Shown here: one piece after another, positions 9,501 through 15,920 of the stretch
How positions within the stretch are numbered: position 1 is the stretch's first letter
Layout of the letters: every line of letters starts with the position of its first letter
Origin: Verrucomicrobiota bacterium
Lineage (GTDB): Bacteria > Verrucomicrobiota > Verrucomicrobiia > Limisphaerales > JACRJZ01
Direction of reading: 5' to 3'
Assembly (NCBI GenBank): GCA_016219875.1
Contig: JACRJZ010000074.1
Coordinates: 17,279 to 81,278, forward strand
DNA length: 64,000 bases
Notes under the pieces: model-generated
The model's input: only the letters and a program-made list of their open reading frames with translations
What the model was told of the DNA's origin: nothing
Databases searched by the model: none
Translations under genes and position numbers: made by a program

Positions 9501-10586
9501 GCCCGCCACGAAGCCGCTCGACAAGACCGTCGTGCCGCTCCACGCGCCGAAGCCGACGAAGGAGATGCCGGTCGAAGCGCCGTTGAGCAGCACGCTGGAG
9601 ACGCTGTTGTCCGCCGCGACCACCACGTTGAGGCGCACCGCAGAGGGGATGAAGCCGTCCAGGCTGAAGGTGGTCCGGTAGCTGTAGTTGCCCTCGTTGA
9701 CGCCGGTGCTGCCGTTGTTCACCACGCCGATCCAGCTTGAGGCCGTGTCGTTGGCCAGCCAGTTGGGGTGGTTCAGTTGCACGACGGCCCCCGTGCCGAC
9801 GGTGCCCTGCGCGCCCGCGGTGAGGAGGTAATGCGGGTCCGTGTTGCCCGCCGCCAGCACGGTCTTGTTCGAGTTCACGCCGGTGTTGAACAGCGTGGTG
9901 ATGGCCAGGTTGGTGAAGGAGGGGCGCGCGCTCCAGGCGTTGTCGTCAAAAGCGGTTTCGCGCCACGCCGTGCCCAGGTCGGTCCCGGCATCGTGGAAGC
10001 GCCAGGCGGACTCGAGGGCCAGCAACCGCGTGTCCGGCGGCGCGCCGTTGGAGAACGGGAAATTGTCCGTCCCCGGCGTGCCCCCCAGTTGGTCGCTCCA
10101 GGTCCAGTTTCTCGCCGGGCCGCTGGCCGCCTCACGGTCCAGCTTGGCCAGGGAAACGCCCGATCCATCCGGCGGCACCGGCCAGTCGCCGTCCACGCCG
10201 TAAGTGATCTCGTCCATGACGCGCCCGCTGTTGTTGCGGAGTACCAGGTGGTCGCCATTGTTGCCCAGCCGGCTGGCGAACGGGCCGAAGATGTTCGTCA
10301 ATCCAGTCAGGGCGGGCAGCGCGGAATTCGAGCACGCCACGAGCACCAGCCCGCCGCCGCGCACGATGCTGTTCGACGGGAAGATGTAGTCGGCCGCGCC
10401 CGCCAGGGACCAGCCGGAAATATCCACGTCCACGGCCATCTGGTTGCGCAGTTCGAGCCACTCCATCGCCGGCTCGTTGGTGGCGGGGTGATACATGATC
10501 TCGTTGAAGACCACGACCGTGTCGGCGCGCAAGGCGACGGCGGAGAGAACGGCGAGCAGGGAGAGGAGGGGAGCCAACTTTTTCAT
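3600..10586 (-). CDS. Giant secreted lamin-tail-domain / CotH-kinase-type protein
   Basis: This 2328-residue secreted protein has a signal peptide (MKKLAPLLSLLAVLSAVALR, then AD). The start at 10586 was preferred over the ATG at 10631, which would bury the signal peptide behind 15 residues. At least six lamin-tail-like beta-sandwich repeats recur, each with a NEIM/NEAM/NEWM start, a WIEL(F/H)N block and a GGYLLV-type end, near residues 25, 515, 640, 1540, 1860 and 2010. A CotH-type kinase region lies around 1160-1365: RLKGSERGRYSD, MLLDRSGAGDS, NEWLRSWAL and FPVDMDFSF, the last resembling the metal-binding end of the CotH kinase core. A cadherin/He-PIG-like domain (NSAPVLAEIPNQ to ITVRVTDNG) lies near 2155-2255 and a verrucomicrobial C-terminal domain ends in RFYRIVQLD. 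No sorting signal was seen. Probable extracellular or outer-surface role; CotH kinases phosphorylate protein or act in pseudokinase form, so activity here is unknown. Confidence 0.85.
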   Translation of the reverse strand: MKKLAPLLSLLAVLSAVALRADTVVVFNEIMYHPATNEPAMEWLELRNQMAVDVDISGWSLAGAADYIFPSNSIVRGGGLVLVACSNSALPALTGLTNIFGPFASRLGNNGDHLVLRNNSGRVMDEITYGVDGDWPVPPDGSGVSLAKLDREAASGPARNWTWSDQLGGTPGTDNFPFSNGAPPDTRLLALESAWRFHDAGTDLGTAWRETAFDDNAWSARPSFTNLAITTLFNTGVNSNKTVLAAGNTDPHYLLTAGAQGTVGTGAVVQLNHPNWLANDTASSWIGVVNNGSTGVNEGNYSYRTTFSLDGFIPSAVRLNVVVAADNSVSSVLLNGASTGISFVGFGAWSGTTVLSSGFVAGTNTLEFLTVNDPATPNPHGFRALLSGSGLSANPNAPMTAGRTTYYFRQSFLFAGNPAYTALKLNTLLTDGAVFYLNGVEVHRQNMPGGPVDFTTPALTDVAAPTYSGLVPISAGSLIEGANVLAVEVHQAAGGLEGALLGVELFATPLPEPKLALAFTEFSATTNAEFWLELVNAGGTTVALDGLVIYHDATNNHEYVFPPGSGWLAAGAYLAITNSTLGFTPVSGDKLFLLSSNRAIVLDGVVAKRAPRARYGDSTGPWLRPNVSTPGSWNTFAFRDEIVINEIMYSHARLWSGATNPVSAESAEEWIELFNRSTNTVDLTGWELDGGIQFQFPTNQTLAPGAYLVVAKDATALRSNYPSIDIVGNYSGRLSGRSDLLVLKDAVGNPANQVRYYDDGHWPAYANGGGSSLELRDPLADNSKAEAWAASDESGKSSWQTFSYRMTATIPSGSGQPTTWNDFIFGLLGGGECLIDDLSVVQSPGGGPVQVIANGNFESGLGGWRSIGNHGRSRVETEPGNPGNHVLHVIASGPQEHMHNHIEATLANGRTIVSGTEYQISFRVKWLAGNNLLNTRLYFNRVARSTVLPRPALNGTPGTPNSRLVANLGPTFRDFQHLPVVPQPGEPVLVSVGARDPQGVLTGELFWSVNGGAWQSVGMENEDGGYYASIPPQAAGAIVQFYVRGVDRLGAVAMYPPAGPDSGALYMVADGQANLALGHNLRIILSPANRDLLHALTNVMSNDNLPATVVYDERRAYYDVGVRLKGSERGRYSDTRTSFHIEFQPDDLFRGVHPVMLLDRSGAGDSTANKQLEIVIKHMLQHAGNIPGLYSDLCRVIAPRSAHTGASILSPRHEDEFIETAYQNGGSGTEWELELIYYPTTANAFGYKLPQPDSVVGTDLANLGDDKEIYRYNFIIKNHRDADDYAPFIPFAKALSLTGTALDTATRQTMDVNEWLRSWALVTLCGVGDSYTFGNNHNLLMYLRPSDGKMLAFPVDMDFSFNRANNAALIGDQNLSKVINLPANLRRFYAHILDIINTTYNTNYMARWPDHYDNFCPGQDFTSSLAYIQARANFARTTIAGAGGSAAFALTSPATVNLATSNQVVISGTAPVQVQAIAVNGVLYPVTWSTLSAWSLRVAAEELTNRFSLVGYDLNGLPLTNYSLAVTVNFTGALDAPQGTLVINEAMFNPAVSNASFVELYNRSSNTTFNLTGCRLQGIDYDFPGGTLIGPRSFIVLAKDAAAYTTAYGVATNVALFDQFPGILKTNAEKLTLLRLGATPGQDVVIDRVHFENVAPWLASASRPGSGVSFQCIDPAQDNSRVSNWGDPVGWRFFSFTGQPGGGKLFMYLDSAGDIYLDDFWLTPGTVAEAGTNLARNGDFESTPLSSAWLVTPARPYAAQSTISTQFAHSGSGSLHLVFTNTGSTLAYLYQDFTNSVSTNIVYTNIHTMSFWYLPTTNATNLTVRMGSTFRPVINVRPRDSTPGLANNVAATLPPYPLLWLNEIQPNNPDGLLDNTGLAQPWIELFNSDTNAMLLDGFFLTSTYSNLNEWAFPTGTVIGPGEFKVLFADGRPETSSGTNLHTSFRLDPTNGSVALVLDGRILDYLNYTAVPARLSAGSWPDGQVTDRQLFYFPTPGASNNPAAPPVPVAINEWMASNTGYTNNPVDAATDDWIELHNYGTNTVDLGGCYLTDNVTNQFQFMIPTNGQYVIPPGGYLLVWADNNSRYNATNREDLHVSFQLNRAGEQIGLFTADGDLIDAVTFGAQNNNISEGRYPDAGPAFASMPVPTPKGPNQIPATSNSAPVLAEIPNQHVTLGQTLRFTASATDAEQPLQTLAFTLDPGAPAGAQIDGPSGQFSWTPTLLEAPGTAQITVRVTDNGVPPLSATRLVNITVWLPPRVTVASPASGELQLGFGTVPGKTYRIDFKTNLTDAAWSLFQEGIAGDGTVKTFSATTANIPQRFYRIVQLD

Positions 10587-10740
10587 GGGAAGCGTGGGGT
10601 TGAAGTTCAGGCGACAAAGTTGAAAGACCATAGCAGAGAATTGCCGGACTCAAGTGCGCATGTTTGGATGCCGGCCACTGTGTAGCCGAAACCGGCGCAG
10701 GAAGTCCAGAATCAAAACGCGCCGCAAAACGCGCCGGGAC

Positions 10741-10911
10741 AAGGCTGCCAGAGTGGCCTCAAGCTCGTTCCAGAGCGCGGCTGTCCCAGCCGCAGCGACC
10801 ACCAACGATAGAGCGCCTCGTGAAGAAGATTGAGCCGGCGGGTTTCGAGCGTGGCTGCGGCTGGGACAGCCGCGCTCCGGGTGGCGCCAAACCGAGCCTA
10901 AAGCAGCCCTG
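10741..10911. repeat. Composite inverted-repeat element, GCTGTCCCAGC cargo type, copy 2
   Basis: Inner arms GAGCGCGGCTGTCCCAGCCG (from 10773) and CGGCTGGGACAGCCGCGCTC (to 10877) are perfect inverted partners. The centre (10796-10854, with CGTGAAGAAGATTGAGCCGG) is the reverse complement of the centre at 1333-1391 with about ten differences. Outer parts GGCCTCAAGCTCG (10755) and CGAGCCTAAAGCAGCCCT (10893) match the outer arms of the elements at 1285 and 13654. It occupies the 372-bp gap between the lamin-tail gene start and the permease stop, both on the minus strand; apart from it I see nothing there. Confidence 0.75.
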
Positions 10912-10958
10912 GCTCGGCGCGGGGCCGTCCAAAGTCATCGGCACCGGAGCGGCCGGCC

Positions 10959-12809
10959 TCACCCGAAGATCACCAGTTTGATGTTCTCCGGCAGATTGCG
11001 GGCGACCTCAGTGACGACGTTGCCTTTGAGCAACTGCACGAGGCGATGCCGTTGGGGCGCTCCCAGCACAAGCATATCGACGCCGAGGGTGGCGGCCAGG
11101 TCGAGGATGGTGGTGGCGGGATTCTCGCTCACGGCGTACACCGGGACCACGTTCACGTTGTTCTGGCGGCCCAGTTCCATCATGGCCAGCATGATCTCGG
11201 ACGCCTTGGGATCGTCTTGCCAGCGCGCCCGTTCGCCTTTGCCGACGGGGCCGGGAAAGGCCACGGCCAGTTCCTTGACAAAGAGCACGTAGAGGGCGCC
11301 TTGCCGCAGACGGGCTTCTTCGAGCGCGAAACTCAGCACCGGCGTCAGGCCGCGCGCCGCGACCAGGAGCGTCTGCGCGCTGGTCCAGGTGGCTTTGACT
11401 TGAGAGAGGGTTTCCGGCGAAACCGCCGCGGCCACCTCTTCGCTCACGGTCACGGTGCGCAGGCCGGCGCGTCGTTGCGCGTAGCTCCGCAGCGCCAGCC
11501 CAATCCCCAGCACGCACACGGCGAAGAAGAGCGCATCTGGCTTGTGCCGGGCAATCGTGATCTCGACGCAGAACAGGATCAGGAAGGTCAGACCCATCAC
11601 CGTCCGCTCGTGCCAGTTCAAGCCGAGCGCCTTGTTGAAGGTGCAGGAACCCAGGTTCACGGTGATGGCCCCGACCACGCCAATCGCGTACAGGCCCATG
11701 AGCGCGCCGAGGTCGGCGCTGAGCACCACGACCACGATGGGCAGCGTGATGGCGATGGCCAGCGGCCACCACGGGACACCGTGCGAATTCAGCCGCGTGA
11801 ACGGCTTGGGCATCTCTCCGTCGCGGGCCACCATGTAGAGCAAGCCCACCAGCGCGGCGATGGCGGTGTTGACGGCGCTCAACAACAGGAGGCCGACCAC
11901 CAGGCCGGTGATGACGGCGAAAATGTTTCCGCCGGTCGGCCCCAGGACGAGGGTGCCGTACCAGTTGGCCAGCACGCTGAGCATGTCTTCCCAGCGGTCG
12001 TGGAGCATCTTCTCGTTCCGCGCCCCGCTGGGAATGGAGAGCATGGCCCAGCCCAGCAACGCCGTGCCCACACAGACTTCGATGGCCACGACCCAGATGG
12101 CTTTGCTGGCGGTCTTGCGCACTTGCGGCAGTTCCATCGTGGAGCCGGGATCGAGCCGCAGAACTCCGGTGAGGTTGGCCACGGCCTCCACGCCGCTCAG
12201 CGCCAGGATCATGCTGGTGAAGGCCAGCCAGTTCGCGCTGAAGTTCTTGGCCGGCGGCAGGAGATACTTCGTGGTGAGACCCTCGGGTGCGCAGAGGCTG
12301 AAAGCGATGATCAGCACCACCACCAAGACCGTGGGCACCGCCAGGAAGAGCGCGAAACTGCCGCTGTGCTTCGGGCCGAAAAAATTGATCGCCCCCACCA
12401 GGAAGATGACCCCGATGGTGATGAACTTGATCCACTCCGGCGGCACCCGGAAATAGGTCATCCCGTTCCAGCAACTCATCGCCGCCGTCACCGTCATGTC
12501 CGCCACCAGCAACAAGGCCCCGATGACCGCCAGGAACCGGCTTTGCGTCCGCGCCGCCGAATAGACCCCGCCTCCGTCCGGGAAGTGCCGGCAGATGATG
12601 ACGTAGTTGTAGGCCACCAGCGCGGTGAGCGCGCACACGCCGAGGATGCTCCAGAGCGCCTGATACCCCGCTGCGCCCGCCATCGTGGCCATGCCGCTGA
12701 AGGCCACACCGATGACGTAGGCCTTGCTGGTGCCCCAGTCGCCGTAGAGCAGGGCTGCCGCGCGCCGCCACCCGACGTTGCGCGGCCGGTGCATGGAAAG
12801 ATTATCCAT
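10959..12809 (-). CDS. APC-family amino acid/polyamine permease with C-terminal Usp domain
   Basis: The protein has 616 residues. The first 450 or so form about twelve hydrophobic helices of an APC-type transporter. Recognisable parts are VIICRHFPDGGGVYSAAR near residue 70-90, in the position of the APC sodium/substrate-site region, ALSGVEAVANLTG near 205, and VARDGEMPKPF. Residues about 470-616 form a soluble UspA-like domain ending TTILDLAATLGVDMLVLGAP followed by the ATP-type GNVVTEVARN segment. Such fusions are a known APC arrangement, and the Usp part probably regulates transport. Substrate cannot be told. The start at 12809 is the first Met; a second at residue 6 is also possible. It is likely transcribed on its own: a terminator-like hairpin lies upstream (13020-13045) and a repeat element downstream. 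Confidence 0.85.
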   Translation of the reverse strand: MDNLSMHRPRNVGWRRAAALLYGDWGTSKAYVIGVAFSGMATMAGAAGYQALWSILGVCALTALVAYNYVIICRHFPDGGGVYSAARTQSRFLAVIGALLLVADMTVTAAMSCWNGMTYFRVPPEWIKFITIGVIFLVGAINFFGPKHSGSFALFLAVPTVLVVVLIIAFSLCAPEGLTTKYLLPPAKNFSANWLAFTSMILALSGVEAVANLTGVLRLDPGSTMELPQVRKTASKAIWVVAIEVCVGTALLGWAMLSIPSGARNEKMLHDRWEDMLSVLANWYGTLVLGPTGGNIFAVITGLVVGLLLLSAVNTAIAALVGLLYMVARDGEMPKPFTRLNSHGVPWWPLAIAITLPIVVVVLSADLGALMGLYAIGVVGAITVNLGSCTFNKALGLNWHERTVMGLTFLILFCVEITIARHKPDALFFAVCVLGIGLALRSYAQRRAGLRTVTVSEEVAAAVSPETLSQVKATWTSAQTLLVAARGLTPVLSFALEEARLRQGALYVLFVKELAVAFPGPVGKGERARWQDDPKASEIMLAMMELGRQNNVNVVPVYAVSENPATTILDLAATLGVDMLVLGAPQRHRLVQLLKGNVVTEVARNLPENIKLVIFG

Positions 12810-13005
12810 GAAGAATCAGGCAACAGCCGCGCCCGATGCCCCCGTCAGACTGAAGCCGTTCCGAACGAAAGTTCATGTGCGGGCGGATGGTGGGGGCAAA
12901 CCTCCGGCGGCGTCAAACCGGAAGCGGAGGGGGCGCTCAAGGGAAACCTCTGGCGGTCCCGCCATTCCGGCCCGGTCCGGGCGCGCGGGCGACGCCGCAG
13001 CCGGG

Positions 13006-13045
13006 CGGGTACACAAAACAGCGCCAGCCCGCACTGGCTGGCGCT
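13006..13045 (-). terminator. Rho-independent terminator after the TIGR04073-type lipoprotein gene
   Basis: On the minus strand a perfect 10-bp stem AGCGCCAGCC / GGCTGGCGCT (13045-13036 and 13029-13020) with a 6-nt loop is followed by GTTTTGTGT, 22 nt after the stop at 13068. Strong stem, moderate T-tract. The remaining gap to 12810 shows no gene. Confidence 0.7.
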
Positions 13046-13067
13046 CTCGAGGAGGATCGAGATGTTG

Positions 13068-13571
13068 TCAGTTGTCGAAAATGCGGAACCGGCTGCCCGG
13101 AATGAACGGCGCGACATCGCCGCCGCTGAAGCCGAGCGAGGTGTCGGTGTGGAAGGTGGAGTCCTCGATGATGCCCGGCTTGTAGCTGTCCGGGTAGGTC
13201 GGGTATTCCGTCATCACCATTCCCCCGAACGGGTAGGTCCGGTTCTTGATGTTGATGTCGGGATAGAGGCGGTTGGTGGACGTGAACCACGAATCGTAAG
13301 TGGGCGTGGGAATCGGGAAGGTGGCGACCTCGAACACGCCCACCAAGGTGCGGACGACACTGCGGTTGAAGCCACGGATGACGCCGGTGGTGTAAGTGCT
13401 GTCCGTGTTGCCCCAGAGCGCGGTCTGCTCAATGGAGCGGCGCATTTCTCCTCCACGGGCGAACTCGGTGGTGTTCAGAAGGCCGCGCCCAAGTTTTTTC
13501 TCCGGTCCGGCGCAGCCGGCGGCGAAGAGGGCGGCCAGCCCCAGCAGCGTCAAGTGTGCAGTGAATCGCAT
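13068..13571 (-). CDS. Small lipoprotein, exosortase-system-associated TIGR04073 type
   Basis: This 167-residue protein has a lipoprotein signal peptide: MRFTAHLTLLGLAALFAAGC, with a lipobox AAGC at about C20. The mature part has the pattern KLGRGLLNTTEFARG, then an RGFNRSVVRTLVGVFEVATF segment and PIPTPTYDSW, which fits my memory of the TIGR04073 family, found in Verrucomicrobia that carry exosortase systems. Its function is not established. The family link is from motif memory, not a search. No exosortase or PEP-CTERM gene is present in the window. It is divergent from the HEAT-repeat lipoprotein; the 349-bp gap between them contains the repeat element 13654-13852, so that element lies in the shared upstream region. 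Confidence 0.75.
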   Translation of the reverse strand: MRFTAHLTLLGLAALFAAGCAGPEKKLGRGLLNTTEFARGGEMRRSIEQTALWGNTDSTYTTGVIRGFNRSVVRTLVGVFEVATFPIPTPTYDSWFTSTNRLYPDINIKNRTYPFGGMVMTEYPTYPDSYKPGIIEDSTFHTDTSLGFSGGDVAPFIPGSRFRIFDN

Positions 13572-13653
13572 AAATCTTCGTTCGTGCCGCGGAGCCTAGC
13601 CGGATTCGGTCCCTTGTAAAGTGTGTTTTCCCAACCGCCCAGCCGTCCCGGCC

Positions 13654-13852
13654 AAGGCTGCATCAAGCTCCCGCCCGGCACACCGGGTAGCGCCGGTTTT
13701 CAACCGGCTGTAGCGCCGACTTGCAGTCGGCAGGGCCGTGAACCTTCCAGCCGGCTGGCCTCTTCCAACGCTCGCCGGTTGGAAAACCGGCGCTTCGGCA
13801 GACTCGAAAGTCTGTGCTACGAGTGCTCCCGAACCGAGCTTGATGCAGCCTT
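13654..13852. repeat. Composite inverted-repeat element with GTAGCGC/ACTTGCAGT cargo, copy 3 of the outer-arm family
   Basis: Perfect 17-bp outer arms: AAGGCTGCATCAAGCTC (13654-13670) and GAGCTTGATGCAGCCTT (13836-13852). The inside differs from the copies at 1285 and 10741: tandem hairpin units GTAGCGCCGGTTTTCAACCG (from 13687) and GTAGCGCCGACTTGCAGTCG (from 13711) face inverted partners CCGGTTGGAAAACCGGCGC (from 13775) and AGACTCGAAAGTCTGTGCTA. Same ends with different cargo is the notable point. Confidence 0.8.
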
Positions 13853-13920
13853 GCGTCCCGGCGCAGCGGGTGAAGTTGCGGTTGAATTTCGCCTCCCGAC
13901 CCGCTTAATTCGCCGGATCG

Positions 13921-14592
13921 ATGACGACGTTTCATCTGCGACGAATCTTGCGGGCCGCCCTCCTGGGGCTGGCCCTCGCCGCCTTGGGCGGCTGTTCGCG
14001 AAGCTGCTCCAAATCTCAGCCAGCGCCACCGGAGTTGGCGGAGTCTCCCACCACGATCGCGACCAACGCCGGCACAGCCGTTTCGTCCGCCCCTGTTGTC
14101 TCTCCCGTGGCCACGCCCGCGGCGCTGTCCAACGCTGCTCCAGAACTCCGCACCATCGCCGCGCCCTCCGCCTCCACGCCGGAACAGATTCAGCGCGTCG
14201 CCACGCTGGCCCAGAAGTATGCCGCCGTCACCGTCTTCGACGACCGTTTTGAAGTCGCTCTCCAAATCGCCGAGGTGGGCGGGCCGGAAGCCGTGAAGAC
14301 GCTGGAGACGCTTTTCCGAACCGAAACGGACACCGCGCTGCGGGAAGAACTCATCAACGCCCTCATCAACATCGGCGACTGCAAGGACGAGAAGCTCTCG
14401 CTGTTGCGGCTGGGCATCGCCGCCGACCAGCCCGCTTCGGTCCGCGAAGTCGCCATCGATGGCTTGATCGACCAGCAGGACGAACGCGCGCTGGCGCTGC
14501 TGAAGGGCTTGCTCAACGACCGCGACGAGCAAATCCGCGCCCTGGCCCAGCACGCCGTCGAACTGGCGGAGGAGATGGTGAAACATCGCTGA
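13921..14592 (+). CDS. HEAT-repeat lipoprotein
   Basis: This 223-residue protein starts with a basic-hydrophobic lipoprotein signal (MTTFHLRRILRAALLGLALA) and a lipobox LGGC near residue 25. Residues 30-80 are an Ala/Pro/Ser/Thr-rich linker. The C-terminal 140 residues are helical with HEAT/armadillo-like pairs: GGPEAVKTLETLFRTETD, REELINALINIGD and VREVAIDGLIDQQDERALAL. Such repeats bind other proteins, so an envelope scaffold role is an inference. The ATG at 13921 is the only one that keeps the signal peptide. The MFS gene starts 56 bp downstream on the same strand and may share its transcript, though nothing links the functions. Confidence 0.75.
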   Translation: MTTFHLRRILRAALLGLALAALGGCSRSCSKSQPAPPELAESPTTIATNAGTAVSSAPVVSPVATPAALSNAAPELRTIAAPSASTPEQIQRVATLAQKYAAVTVFDDRFEVALQIAEVGGPEAVKTLETLFRTETDTALREELINALINIGDCKDEKLSLLRLGIAADQPASVREVAIDGLIDQQDERALALLKGLLNDRDEQIRALAQHAVELAEEMVKHR

Positions 14593-14648
14593 GGCGCGCC
14601 GCAAAATCTATCGACGCCCCGGCCCGACTCTGGTACGACAGGGCGCGC

Positions 14649-15920
14649 ATGACTCCTGTGAAGCAAGACCGTTGGCTGCGCATCATTCCGGTGGCGCTGA
14701 TCATGTACACGATCTCGTACATCGACCGCACCAACGTGGCCTTGGCCTTCGATCCTGCCCTCTCCTCCGCGATGAAGGACTTGGGCATGGACGACAAGAT
14801 CAAGGGCAACGCCATCGGCATTTTCTTCTGGGGCTACCTGCTGCTGCAAATTCCCGGCGGCTACCTGGCCGGCCGTTGGAGCGCACGGAAGATCGTCAGT
14901 CTCTTCCTCATTGCTTGGGGCGTGTGCGCCGTCGGTTGCGGCCTCGTCACCAACGTCACCCAGTTCAAAGTGATGCGCTTCCTGCTGGGCGTGGCGGAAA
15001 GCGGCGTATTCCCGGCCACGCTGGTGTTGCTGGCGAACTGGTTCCCGCGCACCGAACGCGCCCGGGCCAACGCCTACTGGAACCTCTGCCAGCCGCTCGC
15101 GGTGGCGGGGGCGGCGCCCGTCACCGGCGCACTGCTGGGCATCTGGGGCTGGCGCGCCGCGCTGATCGTCGAAGGGGCGCTGCCGTTCATCTGGCTGCCG
15201 ATCTGGTGGTTCTGCGTCAGTGACCATCCGCGCGAGGCGAAGTGGATTTCCCCCGAAGAGCGCGAGCACCTGGAAACGACGCTGGCCCGCGAAGCAGCGC
15301 AGCTTGATCCGGGCGGCAAGATGTCCTTGTGGAAGGCGTTCGCGCAGCCCGCGCTCTTCGTGATGGTGCCGATTTACTTCCTGCAAAACTGCGCCGCTTA
15401 CGGCTGCAACACGTTTCTGAGCGAAGCGCTGAAATCGCCGGACAAGCATTTCACCCCGCTGCAAACCGGCCTTCTCTACGCCGTCCCTTACGTGGTCGCC
15501 GCGGTGGTAATGGTGCTCAACTCGCGTCACTCCGACAAGACGCTGGAGCGGCGCGGCCACGTGGCTTTCGTCTATGGCCTGGCGGGCGTGTGCCTCGTCG
15601 CCAGCGTGCTGGCCCGGCCGTACTCGTTCTGGCTGTCCTACGGCTTTCTGTGCTTCGCCATCCAAGGGCCTTTCGCCGGCCTCGCTCCCTTCTGGGCCAT
15701 CCCATCGGAGACGATGCCCCGCGCCGTGGTGGGCGCGGTCATGGGCTTGGTGAACGCGTTCGGCAACATCGGCGGCTGGGCGGGCAACTACGCCTTTGGC
15801 TGGCTCAAGCAGGAAACCGGCGGCACGGCGATCCCGTTCAGCGTGCTCGGCGGCGGGCTGTTGCTGGCGGCGGCGCTGTGTTTCCTGCTGCCTAAACCCA
15901 AGACGGAGGAAGGGAGATGA
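14649..15920 (+). CDS. MFS transporter, anion:cation symporter (ACS)-like
   Basis: This 423-residue protein has the twelve-helix MFS layout. YTISYIDRTNVALAF in the first helix is a hallmark of the ACS family (hexuronate, phthalate, nicotinate and similar organic anion importers). GYLLLQIPGGYLAGRWSAR is the MFS loop 2-3 motif and RFLLGVAESGVFPATLVL the helix 4-5 motif. The soluble central loop DHPREAKWISPEEREHLE is also typical of ACS members. The substrate is probably an organic anion or sugar acid, not identifiable further. The stop overlaps the ATG of the ModA-like gene (ATGA, 15917-15920), so the two are very likely translationally coupled. Confidence 0.88.
   Translation: MTPVKQDRWLRIIPVALIMYTISYIDRTNVALAFDPALSSAMKDLGMDDKIKGNAIGIFFWGYLLLQIPGGYLAGRWSARKIVSLFLIAWGVCAVGCGLVTNVTQFKVMRFLLGVAESGVFPATLVLLANWFPRTERARANAYWNLCQPLAVAGAAPVTGALLGIWGWRAALIVEGALPFIWLPIWWFCVSDHPREAKWISPEEREHLETTLAREAAQLDPGGKMSLWKAFAQPALFVMVPIYFLQNCAAYGCNTFLSEALKSPDKHFTPLQTGLLYAVPYVVAAVVMVLNSRHSDKTLERRGHVAFVYGLAGVCLVASVLARPYSFWLSYGFLCFAIQGPFAGLAPFWAIPSETMPRAVVGAVMGLVNAFGNIGGWAGNYAFGWLKQETGGTAIPFSVLGGGLLLAAALCFLLPKPKTEEGR

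Noticed and set aside
11046..13619. A plus-strand frame of 857 codons across the APC permease and the TIGR04073-type gene.
   Set aside because: It spans two genes and their terminator, is His/Gln/Arg-rich, and has no signal or motif. A shadow of the minus-strand genes.
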